This document shows, one piece after another, positions 39,555-46,941 of a stretch of DNA of 64,000 nucleotides. Source of the DNA: Nocardioides marmotae (lineage in GTDB: Bacteria > Actinomycetota > Actinomycetes > Propionibacteriales > Nocardioidaceae); contig NZ_CP053660.1 in NCBI RefSeq assembly GCF_013177455.1, forward strand, positions 186,001 to 250,000. The letters run 5' to 3'. Both the position numbers and the translations under genes were made by a program. Numbering within the stretch: position 1 is the first letter of the stretch; each line of letters starts with the position of its first letter. Under the pieces are notes generated by a model. It was not told the DNA's origin. It did no database searches and was given only the letters and a program-made list of their open reading frames with translations.

Positions 39555-39943
39555 CAGTGGTCCTCTCCCTCGTGGTGCCGGCGCGGGGAGTGCGTGCCGT
39601 GCTGGGCGACGTACTCGTCGTTGAGCTCGCGGGCCAGCGGGTCGAGCTTGCTCTCGGAGAAGCGGGCGTAGAGGAACGCCAGCCCGAAGGTGGTCACGAA
39701 CTGGAGCAGCCCGAAGACCAGGGCGACGTTGATGTTGCCGACGACCTTGGTGTCCATGAAGCCCTCGGCGTAGTTCGACATCAAGATGTAGAGCAGGTAC
39801 CACGCCAGGAACGCGGCGGTGGCCGGGAGCACGAAGCCCCGATAGCGCTTGCGCAGCTCGTGGAACTCGGGTGCGGCGGACAGCTGGTCGTAGACCGGAT
39901 CGTGGCGGGTCGCCTGGTCCGGCACCTCGGGCGGTGTGGTCAC
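39554..39943 (-). CDS. DUF485 membrane protein (YjcH-like)
   Basis: A 129-residue protein with two membrane helices (about residues 45-65 and 77-100) and the DUF485 pattern LRKRYRGFVLPATAAFLAWYL...TFGLAFLYARFSESKLDPLA. It is the usual small partner of ActP-type symporters, function unknown. The GTG at 39943 gives the family start; the region upstream is noncoding. Its stop overlaps the actP start by 1 bp. Confidence 0.9.
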   Translation of the reverse strand: MTTPPEVPDQATRHDPVYDQLSAAPEFHELRKRYRGFVLPATAAFLAWYLLYILMSNYAEGFMDTKVVGNINVALVFGLLQFVTTFGLAFLYARFSESKLDPLARELNDEYVAQHGTHSPRRHHEGEDH

Positions 39944-40160
39944 CTCGGGGCCCCTCTCGTGGCAGGTGTGATCGGCGTCACCGTAGGAGTGGCCGCGGTC
40001 ACGTCGGCAGCCCTGCGCCGGGGTGGGTCGCCCAATGGCGAGCGGTCGTCGGTGAGCGGTCGGTCGGGCGCGACGAACGGTCGGTCCGGGAGCGGGTGCC
40101 GGGACCGCGTGAGCGCCACCCGCGCGCCCGCCGAGCGCCTCCGGGCCGGCGCCTGACGGC

Positions 40161-40230
40161 CGAGTCGGCACTTCTGACGGCCGAGTCGGCACTTCTGTCC
40201 CGACTCGATCGCATCAGGTCCCGACTCGGC
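40161..40230. repeat. Repeat array C: same 22-bp family
   Basis: Two direct units CGAGTCGGCACTTCTG at 40161 and 40182 (21-bp spacing) are followed by CGACTCG (40201) and an inverted half CCGACTCGGC at 40221-40230. It lies in the gap between the second symporter and the DUF485 gene. Confidence 0.85.
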
Positions 40231-40238
40231 GGACGGCG

Positions 40239-41753
40239 TCAGCCGCGGTCGAGGTCGAGCGCCTCCGGCGTGTGCAGCCGCACCATGAACCGGCGGGTGT
40301 GCGCGGGGACCCGCGCCCGGGTGGCCAGCGAGACGCCGACCATCGTGGCGAAGGCGAGCGGCACCGACCACGCGGCCGGCTGCTCGACCAGCACCGTCGG
40401 CCACCCGTCGGGCGCAGCGGCCGCGAGGGTCGCCACGACCGCGGCGCCCGAGCCGAGCCCGCCGACGGCCAGCCCGGCGATCGCGCCGGCGGCGGTGAGC
40501 CCGCGCCACCAGATGCCGAGCACCAGCAGCGGGCAGAACGTGGAGGCGGCGACCGCGAAGGCGAGCCCGACCGCCCGGGCCACCCCGACGTGCGGCGCGG
40601 CCAGCGCCATCAGCAGCGGGACGACCACCGCGACGACGGCGCCGACCCGGAAGGCGGTCACGCCCGCCAGCCGCCGGCCGCGCCAGGACCGGCCGGTGAC
40701 GTCCTGGGACAGCACGCCCGCGACCGCGATCGAGAGCCCCGAGGAGGTGGAGAGGAAGGCCGCGAACGCGCCGGCGGTGACCAGCCCGGTCAGTGCCTCG
40801 CCGAGCAGCCCGGGGACCATCAGCCGCGGCAGCTCGAGCACCAGCACGTCGGAGCGTCCGGCGGCGGCCAGCTCGGCGGCGTACGCCCGGCCGAGCGCGC
40901 CGTAGACCGGCGGCAGCAGGTAGAACAGCCCGAGCAGCGCGAGCACGACGAGGGTGGTGCGGCGGGCGGCGCGGCCGTCGGGGTTGGTGTAGAAGCGGAC
41001 GACCACGTGCGGCAGGCCCATGGTGCCGAGGAAGGTCGCGACGACGAGGGAGTACGTCACGTAGAGCCCCGGCCCGCCGCCGGAGGCCAGCGGCGCCGAC
41101 CAGTCGTCGGCGGGCAGCGCCGGCGAGGCCCCCGGGCGGCCGTCGGAGAGCCAGACGGTCACCAGGACGGCGGCGGGCAGCAGCAGCGCCCACAGCTTGA
41201 GCCAGTACTGGAAGGCCTGGACGAAGGTGATGCTGCGCATCCCGCCGGAGCTGACGTTGGCCAGCACGACCGCGCCGACGACCACCGGTCCCACCCACGT
41301 CGGCGCCCCGACCGCCGAGCTCAGCGTGATCCCGGCGCCCTGGAACTGCGGGTAGAGGTAGAGCAGCCCGATCGCGACCACCAGCACCGAGCAGACCGCC
41401 CGCACCTGCCGGGAGCCGAACCGCGCCTCGGCGAAGTCCGGCAGCGTGTAGGCACCCGAGCGGCGCAGCGGGGCGGCGACCAGCACGAGCAGGACGAGGT
41501 AGCCCGCGGTCCAGCCGATCGGGTACCACAGCATGTCGGCGCCGAAGGTCAGCACGAGCCCGGCGACGCCGAGGAACGAGGCGGCCGAGAGGTACTCCCC
41601 GCCGATCGCGCTCGCGTTCAGCCGCGGCCCGACCGAGCGGGAGGCGACGAGGAAGTCGCTGGTGGTGCGCGAGACCCGCAGCCCCCAGGTGCCGATGGCC
41701 AGCGTCGCCACCGCGACCAGCACGACCGCGACGATGCCCGGGGCGCTGGTCAC
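40239..41753 (-). CDS. Second sodium:solute symporter, acetate-permease-like
   Basis: A 504-residue paralogue of ActP, with the motifs SRTTSDFLVASRSVGPRLNASAIGGEYLSAASFLG (read in parts), TMGLPHVVVRFYTNP and FAAFLSTSSGLSIAVAGVLSQD. It is shorter and more divergent, and its C-terminus ends with LHTPEALDLDRG. The GTG at 41753 overlaps the end of the small membrane protein gene. With the LytS/LytT genes it probably forms a regulated uptake unit for a short organic acid. The identity of the substrate is not certain. Confidence 0.87.
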   Translation of the reverse strand: MTSAPGIVAVVLVAVATLAIGTWGLRVSRTTSDFLVASRSVGPRLNASAIGGEYLSAASFLGVAGLVLTFGADMLWYPIGWTAGYLVLLVLVAAPLRRSGAYTLPDFAEARFGSRQVRAVCSVLVVAIGLLYLYPQFQGAGITLSSAVGAPTWVGPVVVGAVVLANVSSGGMRSITFVQAFQYWLKLWALLLPAAVLVTVWLSDGRPGASPALPADDWSAPLASGGGPGLYVTYSLVVATFLGTMGLPHVVVRFYTNPDGRAARRTTLVVLALLGLFYLLPPVYGALGRAYAAELAAAGRSDVLVLELPRLMVPGLLGEALTGLVTAGAFAAFLSTSSGLSIAVAGVLSQDVTGRSWRGRRLAGVTAFRVGAVVAVVVPLLMALAAPHVGVARAVGLAFAVAASTFCPLLVLGIWWRGLTAAGAIAGLAVGGLGSGAAVVATLAAAAPDGWPTVLVEQPAAWSVPLAFATMVGVSLATRARVPAHTRRFMVRLHTPEALDLDRG

Positions 41754-42196
41754 TCCCCGACCTCGCTCATCAGCTCCAGGAAGTCGGCCTCGTTGCGCTC
41801 GGCACGCCGCACGTAGCGCCAGCCGAGCAGCACCAGCACCGGGTAGACCAGGACGCCCAGCAGCAGCCACGGCAGCGGAGCGCCCAGCAGCCGCACGTCG
41901 GTCAGCCCGGGCCACAGGTGGAAGGCCAGCGGCAGCGACCCGACCGTGCCGGCCAGCACCGCGAGCACCCGCACCGCCAGCCACAGCTGCTCGCGCAGCA
42001 GCGAGCCCATGTAGACCTCGCCCAGCCGGGTCTCGGCGTCGATGTCGCGCGTCCGCGCTCCGGGGGTACGCCGCCGGGGCGGGCCGGTCACCCGGACCCG
42101 CTCGACCCGCACCCGCTCCACGCGGACCCGCTCGACCTTGGCCCGCTCGACCTTGGCCCGCTCGGGCCGGGCCTGCTCGGGCGGGGGGCTGGTCAT
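41750..42196 (-). CDS. Small membrane protein linked to the second symporter
   Basis: A 148-residue protein with two hydrophobic helices (about residues 72-95 and 105-128) and a charged tail RRAERNEADFLELMSEVGE. The N-terminal third contains a five-fold 15-bp DNA repeat (42093-42167) coding for KVERAKVERVRVERVRV, likely an extended charged helix. The position and topology recall DUF485 partners of SSS symporters, but the motif is not clear. The ATG at 42196 overlaps the LytTR regulator stop. Confidence 0.72.
   Translation of the reverse strand: MTSPPPEQARPERAKVERAKVERVRVERVRVERVRVTGPPRRRTPGARTRDIDAETRLGEVYMGSLLREQLWLAVRVLAVLAGTVGSLPLAFHLWPGLTDVRLLGAPLPWLLLGVLVYPVLVLLGWRYVRRAERNEADFLELMSEVGE
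42093..42167. repeat. Five 15-bp tandem repeats inside the small membrane protein gene
   Basis: Units start at 42093, 42108, 42123, 42138 and 42153; the first and third are identical (CGGACCCGCTCGACC). The period is a multiple of three, so copy-number change would keep the frame and only lengthen or shorten the charged segment. Confidence 0.85.
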
Positions 42197-42942
42197 GCCC
42201 CCGACCGGCGCAGCAGCAGGTCGCGCAGCTCGCGGGTGTGCCGGCGGCTCACGCCGAGCTCGGTGCCGCCCGACACGACGACCGAGCAGCGCCCGGCGTC
42301 CATCCGCAGCTCGGCGACGTGGGCGAGGGAGACCAGCAGCGAGCGGTGGATGCGCACGAAGCCGGCCGGGCCCCACTCCTCCTCCAGCTGGGAGAGCGGG
42401 GTGCGCACCAGGTAGGACCCGCCCGTCGCGCCCTCGCGCACGTGCAGCCGGGCGTAGTCGCCCTGCGCCTCGACGTGGCTGATCGCGGAGCGGTCGACGA
42501 AGCGGGTCACCCCGCCCCGCTCGACCGCCACCGAGACGTCGTCGCGCGCGGGCGCCGGGTCGCCCCCGGACCCCTGCTGCCCGCGGGTCGCCTCCACCAC
42601 GCGACGTACCGCCTCGGCCAGGCGGTCGGCGCGGACCGGCTTGAGGACGTAGTCGACCGCGCGCACGTCGAAGGCCTCGACCGCGTGCTCCTCGTGAGCG
42701 GTGACGAAGACGATCGCGGGGGGCGTGCGGAAGCGGCCGAGCACCGCGGCGAGCTCGAGGCCGGTGAGGCCGGGCATCTGCACGTCGAGGAAGACCACGT
42801 CGACGTCCGTCTCCTGGAGGATCCGCAGGCTCTCGGTCGCGGAGTCGCTGGCCAGCACCTCGCGGATCCTGGCGTCCTGGCCGAGCAGGAAGCGCAGCTC
42901 GTCGAGCGCCGGCCGCTCGTCGTCGACCACGAGTGCTCTCAT
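42193..42942 (-). CDS. LytTR-family response regulator
   Basis: A 249-residue regulator: receiver domain with Asp53 (VFLDVQMPG), Thr in FVTAHEEH and Lys in DYVLKPVR, then a LytTR DNA-binding domain (HVEAQGDYARLHVREG...FVRIHRSLLVSLAHVAEL). The pair with the upstream LytS-like kinase is typical. Genes downstream on the same strand encode a symporter system, the likely target. ATG at 42942. Confidence 0.93.
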   Translation of the reverse strand: MRALVVDDERPALDELRFLLGQDARIREVLASDSATESLRILQETDVDVVFLDVQMPGLTGLELAAVLGRFRTPPAIVFVTAHEEHAVEAFDVRAVDYVLKPVRADRLAEAVRRVVEATRGQQGSGGDPAPARDDVSVAVERGGVTRFVDRSAISHVEAQGDYARLHVREGATGGSYLVRTPLSQLEEEWGPAGFVRIHRSLLVSLAHVAELRMDAGRCSVVVSGGTELGVSRRHTRELRDLLLRRSGA

Positions 42943-42952
42943 GGGGCGGCTC

Positions 42953-44068
42953 TCACGGGTGCACCCCGGGGGCGAACTTCGGCACCCGCACGACGACCTT
43001 CGTGCCGGCACCGGGGGCGGTCTCCACGACCAGACCGAAGTCGTCGCCGAAGGCGTTGCGCAGCCGCGCGTCGACGTTGCCGAGCCCGACGGAGTCCAGC
43101 GAGGCATCGCCGGCCAACGCGCGCCGTACTCGCTCCGGGTCCTCGCCCACGCCGTCGTCCTCCACCTCGATCACGCACTCCTGGCCGCGGTCGTGCGCGG
43201 AGATGCGGATGTGCCCGACGCCCTCGGCCGACTCCAGGCCGTGCCGCACGGCGTTCTCGACGAGCGGCTGGACGCAGAGGAAGGGTACGGCGACGGGGAG
43301 CACCTCGGGGGCGATGCCGAGGGTCACCTGGAGCCGCTCGCCGAACCGCGCCTGCTCGAGCAGCAGGTAGCGCTCGACCGAGCGCAGCTCCTCGGCCAGC
43401 GTGGTGAAGTCGCCGTGCCGCCGGAAGGAGTAGCGGGTGAAGTCGGCGAACTCCAGCAGCAGCTCGCGCGCCCGGTCGGGGTCGGTGCGCACGAAGCTGG
43501 CGATCGCGCCGAGGGAGTTGTAGATGAAGTGCGGGCTGATCTGCGCCCGCAGCGCGCGCACCTCGGCCTCCATCAGCCGGCGGCGCGAGGCGTCGAGCTC
43601 GGCGAGCTCGAGCTGCCCGGAGACCCACTGGGCGACCTCGTCGGTGGCTCGGGCGAGCCCGGCGGTGGGGTAGGGCGCGAAGGCCTGGAGCGTCCCGACC
43701 ACCCGCTCCTCGACGACCAGCGGGGAGACCACCGCGGTGCGGACCGGGCAGCCGGCCTCGGCGCACGGCAGGTCGGCGCGGTCGAAGCTGCGGGTGGCGC
43801 CGCGCTCGAGCGTGGCGACGGCGAGCGCGGGGGAGCGGCCTTCGTGGTGCTGGCCGGTGCCGTCCCAGGCCAGCAGCCCGGCGGAGTCGGTGAGCGCGAG
43901 CGCCGGCGTGCCGAGCAGCGCCCGCAGGTGCCGGATGCTGCGCTCGGCCGAGCCCGGGGTCAGCCCCTCGCGCAGGGCGGGGCTGGCGAGGGAGGCGGAG
44001 TGCAGCGCGCGGAACGTCGCCCGGTCGGCCTCGCTGCCGAGGTGGGTGCGGCGCCAGGCACGGACCAC
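42953..44068 (-). CDS. LytS-type sensor histidine kinase
   Basis: A 371-residue kinase without membrane helices. The N-terminal half (about residues 20-150) looks like a GAF-type sensor with cysteines in DLPCAEAGCPVRT, possibly ligand- or metal-binding. The His_kinase domain has RAQISPHFIYNSLG with the phosphorylated His, and the HATPase region VQPLVENAVRHGLE and DDGVGEDPERV. GTG start. Cytosolic sensing of a metabolite is implied by the absence of a membrane domain. Pairs with the LytTR regulator 10 bp downstream. Confidence 0.92.
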   Translation of the reverse strand: MVRAWRRTHLGSEADRATFRALHSASLASPALREGLTPGSAERSIRHLRALLGTPALALTDSAGLLAWDGTGQHHEGRSPALAVATLERGATRSFDRADLPCAEAGCPVRTAVVSPLVVEERVVGTLQAFAPYPTAGLARATDEVAQWVSGQLELAELDASRRRLMEAEVRALRAQISPHFIYNSLGAIASFVRTDPDRARELLLEFADFTRYSFRRHGDFTTLAEELRSVERYLLLEQARFGERLQVTLGIAPEVLPVAVPFLCVQPLVENAVRHGLESAEGVGHIRISAHDRGQECVIEVEDDGVGEDPERVRRALAGDASLDSVGLGNVDARLRNAFGDDFGLVVETAPGAGTKVVVRVPKFAPGVHP

Positions 44069-44090
44069 GGTCTCCCCCTCGCCCCGGCGA

Positions 44091-44969
44091 TCAGCGGAAG
44101 TCGATGAGGAGCATGTCGGTGTCGGTGCCGTCGGAGATGGTGTCGGTCATCGGGTCCCGCTCGCCCTCCGGCTCCTCGGCGCTCCCGTCGTCCTCGCGGA
44201 CGACCGTCGCCCGGAAGCACCGGGCCAGGTAGGGCAGCTGCATGCCGTCCATCCCGCGGCCGTACTCGTCGTAGAACCCCACCACCTCGGCGAGCTTCGC
44301 CGCCTGCGCCTCGGGGTCGAGCGTGGCGACGTTGGACCGGGAGAGCGCGAGGTCGCGGATCGAGTGCCGGTCGACGACCTGCCAGTGCTTGAAGGAGGCG
44401 TCCTCGACGAAGCCGAAGTGGGGGGAGGTGACCACGGCCGCGGCCGGGTCGTCGCGGTGCTCCTGGGTGCCGATGAGGGCGCCGAGCCGGCGCACCCACG
44501 GGACCCGGTGGTCGGTGAGGTTCCAGACCAGCGCGAGCCTGCCGCCGGGTCGCAGCACCCGGGCGATCTCGGGCAGCGCCCGCTCGTGGTCGAACCAGTG
44601 GAAGCACTGCGCGGCCACCACGACGTCGACCGAGGCGTCGGGCAGCGGGAGGTCCTCGGCCGGCGACTCGCTGACCGGCACGTCGGGCAGGTCCCGCTTG
44701 AGCACCGCCAGCAGCGCCGGGTCGGGCTCGGTGGCGTGCACGTCGTGACCGAGCCCGGCGAGGACCTTGGTCAGCTTGCCGGTGCCGGCGCCGACCTCGA
44801 GCACCGTGCAGGCCTCGGTGCCGGTCAGCCAGGCCGCCGCCTCGCGGGGGTACGACGGCCGGCCGCGGTCGTAGGCGTCCGCCACGGCGCCGAAGGAGCG
44901 CGCGAGGCCGGTCGCCGGTCCGGTCGCCGGTCCGGTCGCGGGGCTGGTCGCGGGGGGCTGGTCTGCCAT
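44091..44969 (-). CDS. Class I SAM-dependent methyltransferase
   Basis: A 292-residue enzyme. After an N-terminal ATGPATGPATG repeat (from an imperfect DNA repeat at about 44905-44945), motif I is TVLEVGAGTGKLTKVL (about residue 60), followed by ATEPDPALL and LPDASVDVVVAAQCFHWFD. The match to the UbiE/COQ5-like methyltransferase_11 group is good; the substrate is unknown. An acidic C-terminal tail (from about residue 255) is extra. It is divergent from the Fic-like gene by 35 bp. Confidence 0.86.
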   Translation of the reverse strand: MADQPPATSPATGPATGPATGLARSFGAVADAYDRGRPSYPREAAAWLTGTEACTVLEVGAGTGKLTKVLAGLGHDVHATEPDPALLAVLKRDLPDVPVSESPAEDLPLPDASVDVVVAAQCFHWFDHERALPEIARVLRPGGRLALVWNLTDHRVPWVRRLGALIGTQEHRDDPAAAVVTSPHFGFVEDASFKHWQVVDRHSIRDLALSRSNVATLDPEAQAAKLAEVVGFYDEYGRGMDGMQLPYLARCFRATVVREDDGSAEEPEGERDPMTDTISDGTDTDMLLIDFR

Positions 44970-45004
44970 CGGCCCGAGGTTACCGGCTGCGTACCCTTCT
45001 CGGA

Positions 45005-45724
45005 GTGACCGCCGATCCGCTCGCCTGGCTGGTGTCCCTCGAGGGCGTGCCGTCCGCCTACGCCGCCGTCCGCGACGGCATCGACGCGATGCTCCGCGAC
45101 CGCGGCCTGCGGCGCACGAGCCCCGAGATGACCGGGGAGTCGCTGCTCCGCGGCGCCCACGCGAGCGCCGTGCTCGAGGGGTCGGCCTCCTCGCTGGAGG
45201 AGGTCCGCGCCGGGTCCGGCGACGCGATCGCCCAGGACGCCGTGCGGGTCTCCACCGAGATGCTCGGCCTCGCCCCGCTGCTCTCCCGCTCCCCGCTCCA
45301 GGCCTTCGCCCGGCTGCACGCGCTGGCCGCCCGCGGCACGCTGGCCGACGACGAGCTCGGCCGCCCGCGCGACGCGGAGTCCGCGGCCCGGCTGCGCGAC
45401 ATCGCGACCCTGCTGACCAGCACCACCGAGGCGCCCGCGCTGCTGCTCGCCGCGGTCGTGCACGCCGACCTGGTCTCGACCTCGCCGTTCCCCTCCCACA
45501 ACGGGATCGTCGCCCGCGCGGTCGAGCGGCTCGTCCTGGTCGCCCGCGGGGTCGACGAGAAGTCGCTCGTCGTGCCGGAGGCCGGCCACCTCGCCAACCG
45601 GGCGGCGTACGAGTCGAACCTGCGCGGGTACGCCGGCGGCACCCGCAACGGCGTCCACTCCTGGCTGCTCTACGCCCCCGAGGCGTACGCCGCCGGCGCC
45701 GACGCCAGCCCGCTGCGCGACTGA
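45005..45724 (+). CDS. Fic-like protein with degenerate active-site motif
   Basis: A 239-residue helical protein. The segment TSPFPSHNGIVAR (residues 159-171) occupies the place of the Fic motif HPFx(D/E)GNGRxxR: F162, N166, G167 and R171 are kept, but the catalytic His is Ser160 and the acidic residue is Ser164. Upstream, RGAHASAVLEGSASSLEE (about 48-65) resembles the S/T-x-x-x-E-G part of Fic folds. AMP transfer by the usual mechanism is therefore unlikely. Homologues in Streptomyces (annotated as oxidoreductase) and M. tuberculosis (Rv3662c) sit opposite a HAD gene around the Ms1-type RNA, as here. GTG start at 45005. Confidence 0.68.
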   Translation: MTADPLAWLVSLEGVPSAYAAVRDGIDAMLRDRGLRRTSPEMTGESLLRGAHASAVLEGSASSLEEVRAGSGDAIAQDAVRVSTEMLGLAPLLSRSPLQAFARLHALAARGTLADDELGRPRDAESAARLRDIATLLTSTTEAPALLLAAVVHADLVSTSPFPSHNGIVARAVERLVLVARGVDEKSLVVPEAGHLANRAAYESNLRGYAGGTRNGVHSWLLYAPEAYAAGADASPLRD

Positions 45725-45764
45725 GGCGCCGGGCGGACTCCCGCGGACCCGACGGTCCGGACAT

Positions 45765-45939
45765 GCAGGTGGCACCCGAATCGAACCTGCACTCGAGTGC
45801 CACCGCCTGACACGTTGACCGTGGCTACCAAGCGTGCATCTCAGTTGCTGCCGCGGAAGTCTTCCGAGTGCAGGCGCCCTGAAAAAGGGTGGATCGCCGC
45901 GTGGGTACCTCGGTCCCCGTGTACGTCTGTGGAGTTCTA
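45765..45939 (-). ncRNA. Candidate Ms1/MTS2823/scr3559-family RNA (6S-like)
   Basis: The 294-bp gap between convergent Fic-like and HAD genes has no good reading frame and is less GC-rich than its neighbours. In M. tuberculosis (between Rv3661 and Rv3662c) and Streptomyces (next to SCO3559) the equivalent gap encodes an abundant stationary-phase RNA; Ms1 of M. smegmatis binds core RNA polymerase. Here a minus-strand promoter-like pair with exact 17-bp spacing precedes the region, and the 3' end holds a stem GGTGGCAC/GTGCCACC (45769-45776 and 45797-45804), with GCACTCGAGTGC inside. Strand follows the HAD gene, as recalled for mycobacteria. Ends are estimated; identity rests on synteny and structure, since no sequence comparison was possible. 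Confidence 0.6.
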
Positions 45940-45945
45940 GCTCCC

Positions 45946-45974
45946 GTTGTACGCCCGTCCGGCAGCCCGATCAA
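45946..45974 (-). promoter_or_regulatory. Housekeeping-type promoter for the candidate Ms1-like RNA
   Basis: On the minus strand TTGATC (45969-45974) and TACAAC (45946-45951) are separated by exactly 17 bp; each matches the sigma-70 consensus at four of six positions. A start near 45939 would follow. A TTGACA also occurs on the plus strand at 45979-45984 but has no convincing -10 partner. Confidence 0.5.
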
Positions 45975-46018
45975 CCCCTTGACATCGGGGCTGTGGAGTG
46001 GATCGGCGTGTCGCCCGC

Positions 46019-46816
46019 TCAGGCCTCGAGGCGGCGTCGGCGGGCGTTGGCCCACAACACCCCGCCGACCGCGGCCATGCCGCCGACGGCCAGGGCCGCG
46101 AGCGTCGGGCCGGCCGGCGGGAGCGGCACCCGGCTGCGCAGCGCGACGGGCTTGACGAAGACCAGGACGGGCCACCCCCGGCTGGTCGCGACCTTGCGCA
46201 GGTCGCGGTCGGGGTTGACGGCGTACGGGTGGCCGACGGCCTCGAGCATCGGCACGTCGGTGATGGAGTCGCTGTAGGCGTAGCACTCCTCGAGGTCGTA
46301 GCCGCGCTCCTCGGCGAGCTGCCGGACGGCGTTCGCCTTCTCCTCGGCGTAGGCGTAGTACTCGATCTCGCCGGTGTAGTGCCCGTCGACGATCTCCAGC
46401 CGGGTGGCGACGACGTGGTCGGCGCCGAGCATCGCGCCGATGGGCCCGACCACCTCGCTGCCGGAGGTGGAGACGATGACGACGTCGCGCCCGGCGAGCC
46501 GGTGCTCCTCGATGAGGGAGACGGCCTCGTCGTAGACCAGCGGGTCGACGACGTGGTGGAGGGTGTCGGCGACGATCTCGCGGACCGTCGCGACGTCCCA
46601 GCCGCCGACGAGCTGGGAGAGGAACTGGCGCAGCTTCTCCATCTGGTCGTGGTCGGCGCCGCCGACGAGGTAGACGAACTGCGCGTACGCCGAGCGCAGC
46701 ACCGCCCGGCGCGAGATCAGGCCGCCGGCCTGGAACGGCTTGCTGAAGGCGAGCGTGCTCGACTTGGCGATGATCGTCTTGTCGAGGTCGAAGAAGGCCG
46801 CGGCCGGGCGGGACAT
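46019..46816 (-). CDS. HAD-IB family hydrolase with C-terminal membrane anchor
   Basis: A 265-residue HAD phosphatase of the SerB-like IB subfamily. Motif I is FFDLDKT (Asp10, Asp12), motif II is IVSTSGSE, and motif III/IV is CYAYSDSITDVPMLEAVGHPYAVNPD. A C-terminal membrane helix (about residues 232-255) ends in ARRRRLEA. The substrate may be a phospho-amino acid or a lipid precursor phosphate. In Streptomyces and mycobacteria the homologue neighbours ssd and the Ms1-type RNA. The divergent ssd start is 125 bp away. Confidence 0.88.
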   Translation of the reverse strand: MSRPAAAFFDLDKTIIAKSSTLAFSKPFQAGGLISRRAVLRSAYAQFVYLVGGADHDQMEKLRQFLSQLVGGWDVATVREIVADTLHHVVDPLVYDEAVSLIEEHRLAGRDVVIVSTSGSEVVGPIGAMLGADHVVATRLEIVDGHYTGEIEYYAYAEEKANAVRQLAEERGYDLEECYAYSDSITDVPMLEAVGHPYAVNPDRDLRKVATSRGWPVLVFVKPVALRSRVPLPPAGPTLAALAVGGMAAVGGVLWANARRRRLEA

Positions 46817-46941
46817 GGCGCCATCGTAGGCCGCGCGGTCCGGGGCCCGGAGGAGTCCACAGCACGCGGACGCGCGGCCTCCTCCACAACCCGGCGTCGC
46901 TCGGCCCGGGGTCGTCGGCGCGAGCGGGAACGGTTCCCGCC

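Noticed and set aside
45765..45810. Possible tRNA on the minus strand because of GGTTCGATTC
   Set aside because: The bases flanking the T-loop-like sequence do not pair as a T stem (GCAGG against CGGGT), and no anticodon arm or acceptor of correct spacing is found.
45979..45984. Plus-strand TTGACA as a promoter
   Set aside because: At 17 bp spacing the -10 position reads ATCGGC, which is not acceptable, and the transcript would run antisense into the HAD gene.
45725..46018. tmRNA
   Set aside because: There is no GGGG-TGA-type 5' end and no tag-peptide frame ending in ALAA; the gap is too short.
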